Assembly: GCF_016405885.1 (NCBI RefSeq)
Contig: NZ_JAEKGC010000002.1
Coordinates: 62,001 to 126,000, forward strand
Source of the DNA: Arthrobacter sp. MSA 4-2
GTDB lineage: Bacteria; Actinomycetota; Actinomycetes; Actinomycetales; Micrococcaceae
Direction: 5' to 3'
Length of the DNA stretch: 64,000 nt
The position numbers were made by a program, and so were the translations under genes. Within the stretch, counting starts at the first letter, position 1. Each line of letters starts with the position of its first letter. The notes below the pieces were generated by a model. That model did no database searches, was not told where the DNA came from, and was given only the letters and a program-made list of their open reading frames with translations. Positions 1 to 9,131 of this stretch are shown here, one piece after another.

Positions 1-1
1 C

Positions 2-172
2 ACCTTCCGTGTCCCGGCCCAGATGGCGGTCGGAGAAGCGGCCGTCACCGCGACCCCGCACAATGTCGACTGGTGCGACGACACCGGCAGGAACAACCGG
101 GCACGAGGCACTGTGGGCCTGGAGCGGGCATCCTGTGTGGAGCCGCGCAAGCCGCTCACCATCACGCTCTAG
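2..172 (+). CDS. C-terminal fragment of an unknown, probably exported protein
   Basis: An open frame enters from the left edge and runs 56 codons to a TAG stop. It contains two cysteines (in VDWCDD and RASCVEP) and ends in KPLTITL. The composition is protein-like, and a hairpin follows directly after the stop, which supports a real 3' end. I do not recognise the family. The paired cysteines in a Thr/Pro-rich tail suggest an extracytoplasmic protein, but that is inference from a fragment. Confidence 0.45.
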   Translation, partial: TFRVPAQMAVGEAAVTATPHNVDWCDDTGRNNRARGTVGLERASCVEPRKPLTITL

Positions 173-186
173 CCCGCTCTCGGGCT
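171..186 (+). terminator. Short hairpin after the leftmost frame
   Basis: AGCCCG and CGGGCT form a 6-bp stem around CTCT directly at the stop codon of the first partial gene. No U-run follows, so it may be a weak terminator between this gene and the convergent permease gene. Confidence 0.35.
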
Positions 187-234
187 TGCACCCGACATCA
201 AGGGCACACCCGCCGCTACCACCCCCGCGGTCGC

Positions 235-1770
235 TCAGGACAGCTCGTCGCGGACAAACTCTTCATTTTCTGGCCCGGCGATGCGTGAGAAGAGATAGCC
301 GGCAAGAAGGACCACGAAGGGTAGTGCGATCAGGACCCAGCCCAGCGGGCTTAGTCCCCACGGCTGCACCGAGGGATCCACGCCCTCCGCGGTTGTGCCG
401 GCCAACAGGCCAAAGCGCGACATGAGGAGATATTCACCCACCAGGAGCCCGACAAATGCCACGACCGGCGCGATTACTGTAGTGAAAATGCCTTCCTCGC
501 CCTTATTTTTGCGGAAGTAGGCGATAACGGCGAGACAGACCAGCGCCTCGATGAGCACGATCGCCACCACTGCCAGGCCGCTGAACCAGTAGAACATGTT
601 CAGGATCGGCTCAAGCTGGAAAAGCGTGAAGAGCAGGATAACCGCGCCCGTGACGGCGGATGTCGCAAGTGAAGCACTCTGGGGAGCGCCCTTGGCATTG
701 ACCCTTGCCAACCCTCCGGGAAGCACCCCGCCACGTCCTAGAGCAAAGACGTAGCGGCTGGCTGCATTTTGGAATGCCAGGAGTCCGGCGAACAGGCTCG
801 AGAGCACAAGAATGCTCATGAGCGTGGCCATCCATCCGCCAACGTATTCGGAGGCCAGGGTGAACAGGACCGCGGCGGGATCGGCAAGCGGAACTTCGTC
901 CACCGTCGAGTAAGTCACCGTGGCTTCGACTGCCTTGGACGCTCCCATGCCCGTCACCAGCGCGAAAGCAGTGACAGCAAACAAAGCCGTTATCAGCACA
1001 ACCGCCAGGTAGGTGGCCCGCGGGACGATTCGCTTCGGATCTTTCGATTCCTCGCCATAGATGGCCGTGGCTTCGAATCCGATAAAGGAGGCAAACGCGA
1101 AGGCAAATGCGATTCCGGCCGAACCGGCCAGTCCGCCTGCCAGGATGGCCTGCGGCGAGAAGGAAGCCGCGAAGTCGTAACCCTCGGGACCGCCGTCGAT
1201 AAGAATTGCGGCGGCGGTGATCGCGAGCGAGAGAACCTCCAGCAGCATCAACGCTCCAAGCACTTTCGCTCCGACATCGACGCTTGCCAGCGACAGGACG
1301 GTTATGACCGCCCATGCGATCAGTGTCCAAAACCACCACGGCAGGTCAAGTCCAAGGGCACCGATTTGCCCCGCCATCAAGCCGCCAAAGAAGCCGAAGA
1401 TTGCGAGCTGAATGGCGACATAGGCGATCAACGACACGAACGCGGAGCCGAGACCGAGGTGAGTTCCCATGCCTCGGCCGATGTAGGCGAAGAAGGCACC
1501 GGCATTGGTAACGCGCTGACTCATCGCGGAGTAGCCGACGCTGAACAGTAGAAGTGTCAGCCCGACGACCAGGTAGGCGCCTGGGGCGGCCGCGCCGTTT
1601 CCCAGTACGATGGCGATCGGCACGGCTCCGGTCATTCCGACGAGAGGCGCCGCAGCGGCTACGACGAAGAAGACAACGCCGATGACGCCAAGCCGCCCCC
1701 GTCGCAGCGTCGTCCTTGATTCATTGGTAGAGCTCGATCCACCGGAGGCGATCGTTTCGGTTCGGTCCAT
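235..1770 (-). CDS. APC-superfamily amino acid/amine permease
   Basis: The product is about 511 residues with around twelve hydrophobic segments and the usual APC opening GVIGVVFFVVAAAAPLVGM near residue 30. It also has the TM6-type stretch FASFIGFEATAIYGEESKDP typical of amino acid permeases. The start was moved to the ATG at 1770 because GGAGA precedes it; the frame is open further upstream but has no ribosome site there. It lies downstream of the aldehyde dehydrogenase on the same strand and beside the amine oxidase. Uptake of phenylethylamine or a related amine or amino acid is therefore likely, but substrate is inferred from context only. Confidence 0.88.
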   Translation of the reverse strand: MDRTETIASGGSSSTNESRTTLRRGRLGVIGVVFFVVAAAAPLVGMTGAVPIAIVLGNGAAAPGAYLVVGLTLLLFSVGYSAMSQRVTNAGAFFAYIGRGMGTHLGLGSAFVSLIAYVAIQLAIFGFFGGLMAGQIGALGLDLPWWFWTLIAWAVITVLSLASVDVGAKVLGALMLLEVLSLAITAAAILIDGGPEGYDFAASFSPQAILAGGLAGSAGIAFAFAFASFIGFEATAIYGEESKDPKRIVPRATYLAVVLITALFAVTAFALVTGMGASKAVEATVTYSTVDEVPLADPAAVLFTLASEYVGGWMATLMSILVLSSLFAGLLAFQNAASRYVFALGRGGVLPGGLARVNAKGAPQSASLATSAVTGAVILLFTLFQLEPILNMFYWFSGLAVVAIVLIEALVCLAVIAYFRKNKGEEGIFTTVIAPVVAFVGLLVGEYLLMSRFGLLAGTTAEGVDPSVQPWGLSPLGWVLIALPFVVLLAGYLFSRIAGPENEEFVRDELS

Positions 1771-1996
1771 GAACTGTCTCCTCGATGAGCCTTCCCGACG
1801 ACGTTGTGAAAGGCGCAACAATCCTCGGATAGTTGGTGTGCTGATGGATATCGGCCAATGAAGTGCCTAGTGGGAGCATGAAGGACGGACTTCGGTCGCC
1901 GTCACCTCAACTAGCCCGCGCTCCGCCCATGGAGAGCCCGGGACGGACACAACGCACCGAGATGGTGTGCTGCGGATCCGCCCCGCGTCGCTTCCT

Positions 1997-2024
1997 GCTT
2001 GCATGCTTGCTTGCTTGCTTGCTT
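1997..2024. repeat. GCTT tetranucleotide microsatellite
   Basis: Seven consecutive tetranucleotides, all GCTT except the second (GCAT), sit ten bases beyond the stop codon of the aldehyde dehydrogenase gene, between it and the permease. Such low-complexity runs are uncommon in a high-GC actinobacterial genome. Because it lies in the intercistronic gap, length changes could alter spacing or RNA stability but not a protein. Confidence 0.8.
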
Positions 2025-2033
2025 GTGAAGCTC

Positions 2034-3443
2034 TTATCCGTTGATTACCTGCGGAACTGCTACGGCCTTCAGGCCCTCAACACCGAACTCCAGACCGTAG
2101 CCGGACTGCTTGATGCCGCCGAACGGGACGCGGGGGTCGACTGCGCCGTGCTTGTTGATCCACACAGTGCCGGCCTCGATTCGCGCAGCCACCTCGCGTG
2201 CGGCCGACACGTCGGAGGACCACACTGATGCGCCCAGGCCTACCTCCAGGGCGTTCGCCTTGGTGATGGCCTCGTCGACGGTGCTATAGCGGATGATCGG
2301 CAGGACCGGGCCGAACTGCTCCTCGGCCACCAGTGGGTTCTCGTTGTCAATGTCGGCAACCAGAGTCGTCGGGTAAAAGTACCCTGGCTGGTCTGGATTC
2401 GGGTTACCGCCAATAAGCACGCGCGCTCCGGAGTCCTTCGCGGAGTCCACCAGGCGGGTCACAATGTCGAACTGGGCCTTGTTCTGCAGCGGGCCGAGGA
2501 CGCTCGTTTCATCAAGCCCGACGCCCATTGGCATCACCTCAGCGATGGCGGTCAGCGCCTCACAGACGTCGTCATAGATGTCCTCGTGCACATAGAGGCG
2601 CTTCAACGCGGCACAGGTCTGTCCGGTATTGATGAAGGCGCCCCAGAAAAGTCCTTCCGCGATCGCCTTAGGGTCGGCATCCGGCAGGACGATGCCGGCG
2701 TCATTCCCGCCCAGTTCGAGCGTTAGGCGCTTGATGCTGTCGGCCGAGGACCTAATGATCGCCTTGCCCGTCGCAGTAGATCCGGTGAACATGATCTTCC
2801 CGATCGCCGGGTGCTCGGTCATCCGCGCGCCCACCTCGCGATCGCCTGAGACTACCGTCAGGAGGCCGGCCGGCAGCTCCTGATTGATCACGTGCGCCAG
2901 TGCAAGGACACTCAGGGGCGTGTACTCCGACGGTTTGACGACGACGGCGTTTCCCATCCGGAGCGCTGGAGCAATCTGCCAGATGGTGATCATCATCGGC
3001 CAGTTCCAGGGTCCGATTGCCCCGATCACGCCGATGGGGCGGTAGTGGATCTGGGCGAAGGTCTCCCCGTCGTCGGCTACGGTCTGGGGCTCCAGTTCTG
3101 TGGTGGCGGCTGCGCGCAGCCATGCCGAGCACGCGCCGACCTCGAAACGGGCGTTGGGCCCGTTGAGGGGCTTGCCCTGCTCGCGGGAGAGAAGGTTGGC
3201 CAGTTCCTCAGCGGAGCGGTCGATGGCATCGGCAGCCTTCAGCAGCGCCTCACTGCGCGCTTCGTGTCCGAGCGCTGCCCATGCGGGCTGGGCCGCTTCC
3301 GCCGCGGAGATCGCGGCTTCAAGATTTTCGACGGTGTGGACGGGTGCCTCGCCGACGGCCTCACCGGTTGCCGGATCCAGAATGGTGCGGGTAGGGCCCG
3401 ATTCCCGAGTGATCGAGGCGAGAAGCGCGTCGTAGGTTTTCAT
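2034..3443 (-). CDS. NAD(P)-dependent aldehyde dehydrogenase, probably acting on phenylacetaldehyde
   Basis: This is a 469-residue member of the aldehyde dehydrogenase superfamily. The catalytic set is intact: Asn147 in PWNW, Glu243 in LELGG and nucleophile Cys277 in GQTCAAL, with the cofactor loop FTGSTATGK near 219-227. The ATG at 3443 has GGAG seven bases upstream and is preferred to the GTG-rich extension. Placed next to a phenylethylamine-type oxidase, it most likely oxidises the aldehyde produced by that enzyme to the carboxylic acid, such as phenylacetate. By sequence alone it could also be a succinate-semialdehyde type enzyme. A promoter and palindromic operator lie directly upstream. 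Confidence 0.9.
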   Translation of the reverse strand: MKTYDALLASITRESGPTRTILDPATGEAVGEAPVHTVENLEAAISAAEAAQPAWAALGHEARSEALLKAADAIDRSAEELANLLSREQGKPLNGPNARFEVGACSAWLRAAATTELEPQTVADDGETFAQIHYRPIGVIGAIGPWNWPMMITIWQIAPALRMGNAVVVKPSEYTPLSVLALAHVINQELPAGLLTVVSGDREVGARMTEHPAIGKIMFTGSTATGKAIIRSSADSIKRLTLELGGNDAGIVLPDADPKAIAEGLFWGAFINTGQTCAALKRLYVHEDIYDDVCEALTAIAEVMPMGVGLDETSVLGPLQNKAQFDIVTRLVDSAKDSGARVLIGGNPNPDQPGYFYPTTLVADIDNENPLVAEEQFGPVLPIIRYSTVDEAITKANALEVGLGASVWSSDVSAAREVAARIEAGTVWINKHGAVDPRVPFGGIKQSGYGLEFGVEGLKAVAVPQVING

Positions 3444-3464
3444 GGTGCTCCACTTCGTAGGCGG

Positions 3465-3482
3465 ATGTGTCGTAGGACACAT
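3465..3482 (-). promoter_or_regulatory. Palindromic operator of the aldehyde dehydrogenase promoter
   Basis: ATGTGTC and GACACAT form a perfect 7-bp inverted repeat around GTAG. It begins eight bases downstream of the predicted -10 box and so covers the start of transcription, the usual place for repressor binding. The adjacent TetR-family gene is the obvious candidate ligand-controlled repressor (inference). Confidence 0.65.
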
Positions 3483-3489
3483 TTGCTAC

Positions 3490-3518
3490 AGAGTAAACCC
3501 GGTCTGGATTTTCCACAA
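3490..3518 (-). promoter_or_regulatory. Predicted housekeeping promoter of the aldehyde dehydrogenase-permease unit
   Basis: On the minus strand TTGTGG (3518-3513) and TACTCT (3495-3490) are separated by exactly 17 bases, a good match to a primary-sigma promoter. It fires towards the dehydrogenase and permease genes. Confidence 0.6.
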
Positions 3519-3535
3519 CGGTCGAATTTAAGACG

Positions 3536-4120
3536 TCACAGGTTCGCCAGGAAGCCATCCAGCTGATGGATATAGGACGGAAGGTTCTCCTCCGGTCCCG
3601 TTAGGGCGGCGGTGATCTGTGCGCCCAGACACAAGTTCATGAGCTGTTCCCGGATCACGTCATCCGGAACACCGGTCGTGATGACCCCCGCCTGCCGCGC
3701 CTCCCCGAGGTGGCGCATCAGTGCGAGGCGCCATTGCGCCATTGACTCCCGGTGGATAGCCATTTTGTGCGAATCGGTGATGGCCTTCTGCCAGAACGGA
3801 ATGACGATGCGGGCTTCGCTGACCTTCTCCTCATCTACGGGCAGCACCTCCAAACCAAGGGCCCGAATTGCGGTTATGCCTGTCTGATTGAAGGTGGACA
3901 AGGCAATCCGTTGGTTGGTGCGGTTGAAGACGTGGCGAAAGGCGAAGGTGAGCAGGTCGTCTTTGGTGGGAAAGTAGGGCTTCAAAGCCCCATTGGAAAA
4001 GCCGGCCTCAACCGCAATGTCGCGCATGGTCGCACCCTCCATCCCCCGCCGGGCGATGATCCGCCAGGTGGCGTCCACGAGCTCCAACCGGCGCTGGTCA
4101 TGGTCGACGATCTTCGGCAC
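3536..4120 (-). CDS. TetR/AcrR-family transcriptional regulator
   Basis: The product is about 194 residues. The N-terminal helix-turn-helix reads GMEGATMRDIAVEAGFSNG followed by the typical LKPYFPTKDDLL connector, and the remainder is an all-helical ligand-binding domain. The GTG at 4120 was chosen because GGGAG precedes it by eight bases; a GTG at 4156 is the alternative. It sits between the dehydrogenase and the divergent amine oxidase, so it probably represses one or both in the absence of an amine or aldehyde inducer. The overall layout resembles BetI-like TetR proteins. Confidence 0.88.
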   Translation of the reverse strand: MPKIVDHDQRRLELVDATWRIIARRGMEGATMRDIAVEAGFSNGALKPYFPTKDDLLTFAFRHVFNRTNQRIALSTFNQTGITAIRALGLEVLPVDEEKVSEARIVIPFWQKAITDSHKMAIHRESMAQWRLALMRHLGEARQAGVITTGVPDDVIREQLMNLCLGAQITAALTGPEENLPSYIHQLDGFLANL

Positions 4121-4209
4121 TTGTTTTTCTCCCTGCTCTGAACTCTTGTGATCCACACTACAGCGCGCATATTCTACGGAGATAGAAAAACTACCCGACT
4201 GAGGATGCC

Positions 4210-6126
4210 ATGACTACGTCCCCCACAGCGACCGTCAATTCTTACACTCTGGCCACAGCCGAAGAAATCGTCGACGTGCAGAAGATCCTTCGGGACCACG
4301 ACCTCCTCGGGTCAACCAGGAGGATCGCGTACCTCGGACTCGTTGATCCGGGCCGCGCATCGGCTGCAGGCGACGACGGCCGCCGCTTCCGAGTCTTTCT
4401 TCACGACATCTCCGGCTCGGCTCCGCTGGATGTGGTCGTCTCCACAACCACCGGACAGGTGCTTTCCACGGTGGAGCTCGACACCTCGGCCACCGGTGAA
4501 CTCCCCGTACTCGAAGAGGAGTTCGCTGTAGTGGAGGAGCTGCTGTCCACCGATGACCGATGGCTGGCCGCCCTCGCCGACAGAAATCTCGACGTCTCCA
4601 ACGTCAGGGTCGCACCGCTTTCCGCGGGGGTGTTCGAATACGCAGAGGAAAAGGGCCGCCGGATCCTCCGCGGGCTCGCGTTCGTCCAGGAGCACGAGAC
4701 GGACAGCGCGTGGGCACACCCGATTGACGGGCTGGTTGCCTACGTCGACGTCGTCAGCAGAGTGGTTACCCAGATTCTGGATCTCGGGCCTATGCCCGTG
4801 CCGCAGGAGCACGGAAATTACACGGACCCCGAGCTGACGGGGCCGCTGCGCACCAGCCAGAAACCGATCAGTATCACCCAGCCCGAGGGGCCGAGCTTCG
4901 CCGTAACGAACGGCAACCACGTCGAGTGGGAGAACTGGAGTGTCGATGTTGGCTTTGATGTCCGCGAGGGGGTGGTCCTTCATAACCTCTCGTTCAATGA
5001 CCACGGCCGGGATCGGCCCATTATCAAGCGGGCCTCCATCGCGGAGATGGTGGTTCCGTATGGCGACCCGTCGCCCGTCCGGTCGTGGCAGAACTACTTT
5101 GACACCGGCGAGTACCTCGTGGGTCAGTACGCCAATTCGCTCGAACTTGGCTGCGACTGCCTGGGCCACATTACCTACCTCAGTCCGGTGATCAGCGATG
5201 CCTTCGGAAACCCGCGCGAAATCCGAAACGCGATCTGCATGCACGAGGAGGACTGGGGAATTCTCGCCAAGCACAGCGACCTCTGGTCCGGGATCAACTA
5301 CACCCGCCGCAACCGACGTCTCGTCATTTCCTTTTTCACCACCGTGGGCAACTACGACTACGGGTTCTACTGGTACCTCTATCTGGACGGCACCATCGAG
5401 TTCGAGGCGAAAGCGACCGGCGTCGTTTTCACCAGCGCGTACTCCGAGAGTGCATCGGCGAACATGTCCCAGCTCGCGCCCGGCCTGGGGGCCCCGTTCC
5501 ATCAGCACCTCTTCAGCGCCCGTCTCGATATGGCGGTCGACGGCTTCACCAACCGGGTCGAGGAAGAAGACGTTGTCCGGCAACCCCTTGGGCACGACAA
5601 TCCGCGCGGCAACGCATTCTCGCGGAAGCGGACTGCCCTTACGAGAGAGTCGGAGAGCGTGCGTGAGGCAGACTCCCGAAACGGCCGTACCTGGGTGATC
5701 TCCAACCCCGAGTCCCGCAACCGGTTAGGGGAACCCGTCGCCTACAAGCTGCATGCGCAGGGGCAGCCCACCCTCCTAGCCGCCCCAGATTCTTCGATTG
5801 CCCGGCGTGCGGCTTTCGCCACCAAGGACCTCTGGGTGACCCGGTTCGCTGAGGATGAGCGCTACCCCACCGGCGACTTCGTCAACCAGCACGTCGGCGG
5901 AGCCGGGCTGCCGGCCTATGTGGCCCAGGACCGCGACATCGACGGGCAGGACCTCGTGGTGTGGCACACCTTCGGTCTGACACATTTTCCGCGCATGGAG
6001 GACTGGCCGATCATGCCGGTGGACACAGTTGGCTTCAAGCTTCGGCCGGAAGGTTTCTTCGACCGCAGTCCTGTCCTTGATGTCCCACCGAACGCACCAG
6101 CTTCGGGCGGCCACTGCCACAGCTAG
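4210..6126 (+). CDS. Copper/topaquinone amine oxidase (phenylethylamine oxidase type)
   Basis: This 638-residue enzyme oxidises a primary amine to the aldehyde, ammonia and hydrogen peroxide. The TPQ precursor is Tyr382 in GNYDYGF, the catalytic base is Asp298 in YFDTGEY, and copper ligands are His431 and His433 (HQH) and His592 (LTHFPR). These numbers coincide exactly with the known Arthrobacter globiformis phenylethylamine oxidase rather than the longer histamine oxidase, so an aromatic monoamine substrate is likely. No signal peptide is seen. GAGG precedes the ATG. The flanking permease and aldehyde dehydrogenase complete a catabolic route from amine to acid. Confidence 0.95.
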   Translation: MTTSPTATVNSYTLATAEEIVDVQKILRDHDLLGSTRRIAYLGLVDPGRASAAGDDGRRFRVFLHDISGSAPLDVVVSTTTGQVLSTVELDTSATGELPVLEEEFAVVEELLSTDDRWLAALADRNLDVSNVRVAPLSAGVFEYAEEKGRRILRGLAFVQEHETDSAWAHPIDGLVAYVDVVSRVVTQILDLGPMPVPQEHGNYTDPELTGPLRTSQKPISITQPEGPSFAVTNGNHVEWENWSVDVGFDVREGVVLHNLSFNDHGRDRPIIKRASIAEMVVPYGDPSPVRSWQNYFDTGEYLVGQYANSLELGCDCLGHITYLSPVISDAFGNPREIRNAICMHEEDWGILAKHSDLWSGINYTRRNRRLVISFFTTVGNYDYGFYWYLYLDGTIEFEAKATGVVFTSAYSESASANMSQLAPGLGAPFHQHLFSARLDMAVDGFTNRVEEEDVVRQPLGHDNPRGNAFSRKRTALTRESESVREADSRNGRTWVISNPESRNRLGEPVAYKLHAQGQPTLLAAPDSSIARRAAFATKDLWVTRFAEDERYPTGDFVNQHVGGAGLPAYVAQDRDIDGQDLVVWHTFGLTHFPRMEDWPIMPVDTVGFKLRPEGFFDRSPVLDVPPNAPASGGHCHS

Positions 6127-6207
6127 CCCCTGCGCAGATTCGGGGGCATCCTCGGAAAAGACGCACTTCACCCCCAGTGGCCACCCCGTATCGGTGCCCG
6201 TCTACGT

Positions 6208-6606
6208 ATGAATGCGGTTTCAGGCGACAATGCGTCAATGACTATCTCGCCGATTGGGCCCCGGGCGGAGGACTACCTCAAAGCAACCCGCGAAGTGTTC
6301 GACTTTGAACCGAACCTCACTGGGTTGAGACTGATCACAGCCGAGGTGGCTTACGGTTTCCTGATCGCGCAGTTCGAAAATCTGGATGGTACTCCTCGCC
6401 TTCGTTATGGGGCTCGCGTCCGGCTCCCAGGCAGCACCGTAGATCGTCTCTGGATTACGTATACCGAGACGAAAAACGTCGTCCACTGGGTCCAATGGTC
6501 GGTCTGGCTAAGGGCGATGGAGGCCTACCAGACGGGCGATTACCAAGATCAGGGGCTCGGATCAGGTGCTGTCCGGTGGTTGATTGACGACTTCGAGAAC
6601 GGCTAA
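6208..6606 (+). CDS. Hypothetical protein
   Basis: The frame encodes up to 132 residues; an internal ATG at 6238 would give 122. Neither start has a clear ribosome site. The protein is soluble, mixed alpha/beta, and rich in aromatic residues in its second half (WITYTETKNVVHWVQWSVW). Its acidic C-terminus ends WLIDDFENG. I do not recognise the family. It follows the amine oxidase by 80 bases on the same strand but shows no evident functional link. Confidence 0.55.
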   Translation: MNAVSGDNASMTISPIGPRAEDYLKATREVFDFEPNLTGLRLITAEVAYGFLIAQFENLDGTPRLRYGARVRLPGSTVDRLWITYTETKNVVHWVQWSVWLRAMEAYQTGDYQDQGLGSGAVRWLIDDFENG

Positions 6607-6652
6607 CCGTTACACTCGGCGAACATACGACTGCTCGTTATTTGGGGGAACA

Positions 6653-6928
6653 ATGGAATCAGCAGCTAAGAAGTGCGTTCAGTGGGGAATTGCCCTGATT
6701 GTCGCCGGTGGATTTGTACTCGTGCTGCTCCCGCCGCTGCTCGGGCTCCTTGCCGAGGCTGTCGGCCCTTCGGCCTCTATCGGAGTTGGAGCAATCGAGC
6801 TCCTCGCAGGACTGATCCGCTGGGCGCTGATTCCCATGGGCACCACCCTGATCGGCGCCGCAGTCGTCATCCGGGTCCTCGCGCCGGAACTGCAACGGAG
6901 CAGCGAGACCCAGCCCTCCGGGAGGTAA
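6653..6928 (+). CDS. Small two-helix membrane protein
   Basis: The product has 91 residues. The ATG at 6653 follows a GGGGG ribosome site; the longer frame upstream was discarded. Two hydrophobic segments (about residues 12-36 and 48-78) are joined by a short loop, and the tail is polar. No family is recognised. It lies between the hypothetical gene and the acetyltransferase on the same strand. Confidence 0.65.
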   Translation: MESAAKKCVQWGIALIVAGGFVLVLLPPLLGLLAEAVGPSASIGVGAIELLAGLIRWALIPMGTTLIGAAVVIRVLAPELQRSSETQPSGR

Positions 6929-7011
6929 GCGGCCCGTCATGGACAAGGTCGGTGGTGTACCTCCACCTGACCCGGAAAAAATGAACCGGCTGCACCGGGG
7001 ATACTGGACGA

Positions 7012-7617
7012 ATGTCTGAAAAAGAGCCGGATGCGGAAATTGACGCACGTCCCAATGGCCGAGGTGCGCAAACCGAGAGCGGCCGGCTCGCATTGTGCCG
7101 GCCCACTCCTGACGACGCTGACGAGTTGTTCGAAATGTACTCGGACCCTCGCCTCGCGGAGGCTGACCCCATGCTGGCCCACCCCTCGATCGAACACACC
7201 AAGGCAGCTCTCCAGCGGCGGATCGCCGAATGGCACGAGCACGGGCACGGGCTATGGGTAGTGCGACACCTCAATGGCTCTTCAGTGGGTGAACTGGTCG
7301 GTATCGGCGGCTGCAACTTCTGGGCCAACACCACCTGGAACCTGTCCTTCAGCCTGCGCCCACAGGACTGGGGCCGCGGATACGCCCAGGAGATTGCCGC
7401 AGCCGGTATGGAGCGGGCGCAGGCAGTACGGCCCGATCTGCCCATCACGGCTGTCGTGGCGACCCGCAACACACGATCACGAAAAGCAGTCGAGCGAGCG
7501 GGGCTCCATCAGGTCTGGCAGGGACAGGACAACCATGATCCCGACCCGACGGCGACAATGCTCTTGTACGCTGATCAGTCTTTATCCGCGGACCAGATTC
7601 ACGCGCTGACCCGCTGA
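7012..7617 (+). CDS. GNAT-family N-acetyltransferase (RimJ/RimL type)
   Basis: The 201-residue protein has the RimJ/RimL layout. The N-terminal strand RLALCRPTPDDADELFEMY is followed by a core, the acetyl-CoA loop region FSLRPQDWGRGYAQEIAAA (near 122-140), and the C-terminal signature VVATRNTRSRKAVERAGLH. Members acetylate protein N-termini or small molecules; the substrate cannot be read from the sequence. It converges on the AztD-like gene. Confidence 0.88.
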   Translation: MSEKEPDAEIDARPNGRGAQTESGRLALCRPTPDDADELFEMYSDPRLAEADPMLAHPSIEHTKAALQRRIAEWHEHGHGLWVVRHLNGSSVGELVGIGGCNFWANTTWNLSFSLRPQDWGRGYAQEIAAAGMERAQAVRPDLPITAVVATRNTRSRKAVERAGLHQVWQGQDNHDPDPTATMLLYADQSLSADQIHALTR

Positions 7618-7618
7618 A

Positions 7619-7654
7619 CACCCAACCGCACGGCAGTGCCTCAGACGTTGGGTG
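7619..7654. terminator. Possible terminator hairpin between convergent genes
   Basis: CACCCAAC and GTTGGGTG form an 8-bp stem around a 20-base loop directly after the acetyltransferase stop codon. There is no U-run, so the call is tentative. Confidence 0.35.
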
Positions 7655-7737
7655 ATGGTTGGCTTGGACATGATGAGTCAACGGCCGGGTGCCGCGCTAG
7701 GTCACCCGGCCGGAACATGTCGGTGGCCAAGGTTGGC

Positions 7738-9096
7738 CTACTTGCCCTGTTCCTCAACCCGTTCGTGGCCTTCGCCGTCGGCATGGTCGTGTTCAGGTGC
7801 TTCCTCCTCCCCGGTGAGGACCGCGAGTTCCACAGGTGTCTCGGGCAGGTCCAAGCTGTTGACGAGGGTGCCGGCGGCGACGTCGATCACGTGGAGCTTC
7901 TTGGTGGCGGGCTCGGTCACGTAGGCGAATCCGTCGGTGCCGACCTTCACGGCCGGTGCAGCTGATTGCCACTCCTCCGGCTCCTCCCAGGGCGCGGTGA
8001 CCTTGACCTGGTGGATGATGGCGCCGGTTTCCTCGTCTAGAACATTCAGTTCGCCGTCGTAGGTCAGAACCAGCGCCTCACCGTCTGCCCCGCGGGCGAG
8101 GGAGCGGAACCAGTAGCGCGAGCCTAGGTCCACGGTCTTCATCGACGCGGCGCGGGTGTCGATCAGCCCGATCCGGGTGGGCCGTTCCTGCTCGGCGTCG
8201 GGATCGGTCTTGTAGTCGGCGAGCACGATCGGTGAGCCGTGGTTGCCAAATTGGTTGCCCGAACGCTGGTACTGCTCTTCCACGGGCACTTTGTGGAACG
8301 CGCCGTCGCGGTAGATGACCGGACCGTTTTCACAGCCCAGGGTCACGACATCTCCTTGATCGGTGGGCTGGGCGGTGGCTTCACCGTGGACGCCCGGGCA
8401 GTCGGTGGTTTCGGCCACGACGTCGCCTTCGGGAGAGACCACCTGAACCGTGTTGCTCGCCTCCGCGGTGCCTTGGGTCAGCAGCAGGTCCCCGCTGCTG
8501 AGCGGAACGGCGACGCCGTGGTGGGCAGCGCCAGCGGAATGTTCCTCAGCCTCGTCGGGAGTCACCTTGCCGTCGCTGAAGGCGGCGGAATCCATCACGG
8601 TGATCCCTCCGGTCCCGTCCGCGAAGAGCGCGGTCCTGCCTTCGTGCGCAACGACGTGTGCGGCCTCGGGGGCCTCGATGCTGGCGCCGGTCATGGCGGC
8701 TGCCGTCTTGTAGTAGTGGTCGTGATCCCCGTGGCCGTCGGCGATCAGGCCGCTGTCGAAGATGCGGAACTCGTCGCCGGCGCTGATCAGCACGTGCCGG
8801 CCGTCCCCAGCGTTGTTCAACCGCAGGAAGCCTTCCGACTTGGTCTGTGCGACCACCTCACCGGTCTCGGTGTCCACTGTCATCAGGCCGCCGTCGAAGG
8901 TCAGCACCGCCCGCGGGTCCAGTGCATCCACCTCCTGACGGTCGGTGTTTCCACCCGGCTCCCCGGCGGGGGACGATGCAGGATTCGCGGGTGAGCCGGC
9001 GTCGGGCGCGGGAGATCCGGGGGTGGCGCATGAGCTTAGAGCAAGGGCTGCGGCCATCGCCGTGGACAGGGAAACGATGCGGGGGGATATCGGCAT
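7738..9096 (-). CDS. aztD: AztD-like periplasmic/extracytoplasmic zinc metallochaperone lipoprotein
   Basis: The 452-residue protein has a signal peptide with lipobox ALSSC near residue 23, a Pro/Ser-rich spacer, then repeated beta strands of a propeller type (GGLMTVDTETGEVVAQT, GELNVLDEETGAIIHQV). His-rich stretches such as HGDHDHYY and the tail EHDHADGEGHE suit zinc binding. This matches AztD, which hands zinc to the AztABC importer in bacteria where it has been studied. No aztABC genes are present in this window. A Zur-like box lies just upstream of the start codon. It could bind another divalent metal. Confidence 0.8.
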   Translation of the reverse strand: MPISPRIVSLSTAMAAALALSSCATPGSPAPDAGSPANPASSPAGEPGGNTDRQEVDALDPRAVLTFDGGLMTVDTETGEVVAQTKSEGFLRLNNAGDGRHVLISAGDEFRIFDSGLIADGHGDHDHYYKTAAAMTGASIEAPEAAHVVAHEGRTALFADGTGGITVMDSAAFSDGKVTPDEAEEHSAGAAHHGVAVPLSSGDLLLTQGTAEASNTVQVVSPEGDVVAETTDCPGVHGEATAQPTDQGDVVTLGCENGPVIYRDGAFHKVPVEEQYQRSGNQFGNHGSPIVLADYKTDPDAEQERPTRIGLIDTRAASMKTVDLGSRYWFRSLARGADGEALVLTYDGELNVLDEETGAIIHQVKVTAPWEEPEEWQSAAPAVKVGTDGFAYVTEPATKKLHVIDVAAGTLVNSLDLPETPVELAVLTGEEEAPEHDHADGEGHERVEEQGK

Positions 9097-9110
9097 GCCA
9101 TCAGGCTAAA

Positions 9111-9131
9111 TGCAAATCATTATCAATAGCA
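9111..9131 (-). promoter_or_regulatory. Zur/Fur-type operator upstream of the zinc chaperone gene
   Basis: A 21-base element with ends TGC/GCA and core AAATCATTATCAATA is imperfectly palindromic, with 7 of 10 base pairs symmetric. It resembles actinobacterial Zur boxes in base content and spacing. It ends 15 bases upstream of the start codon, so a bound repressor would block initiation. Zinc control would fit the encoded product. Confidence 0.5.
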
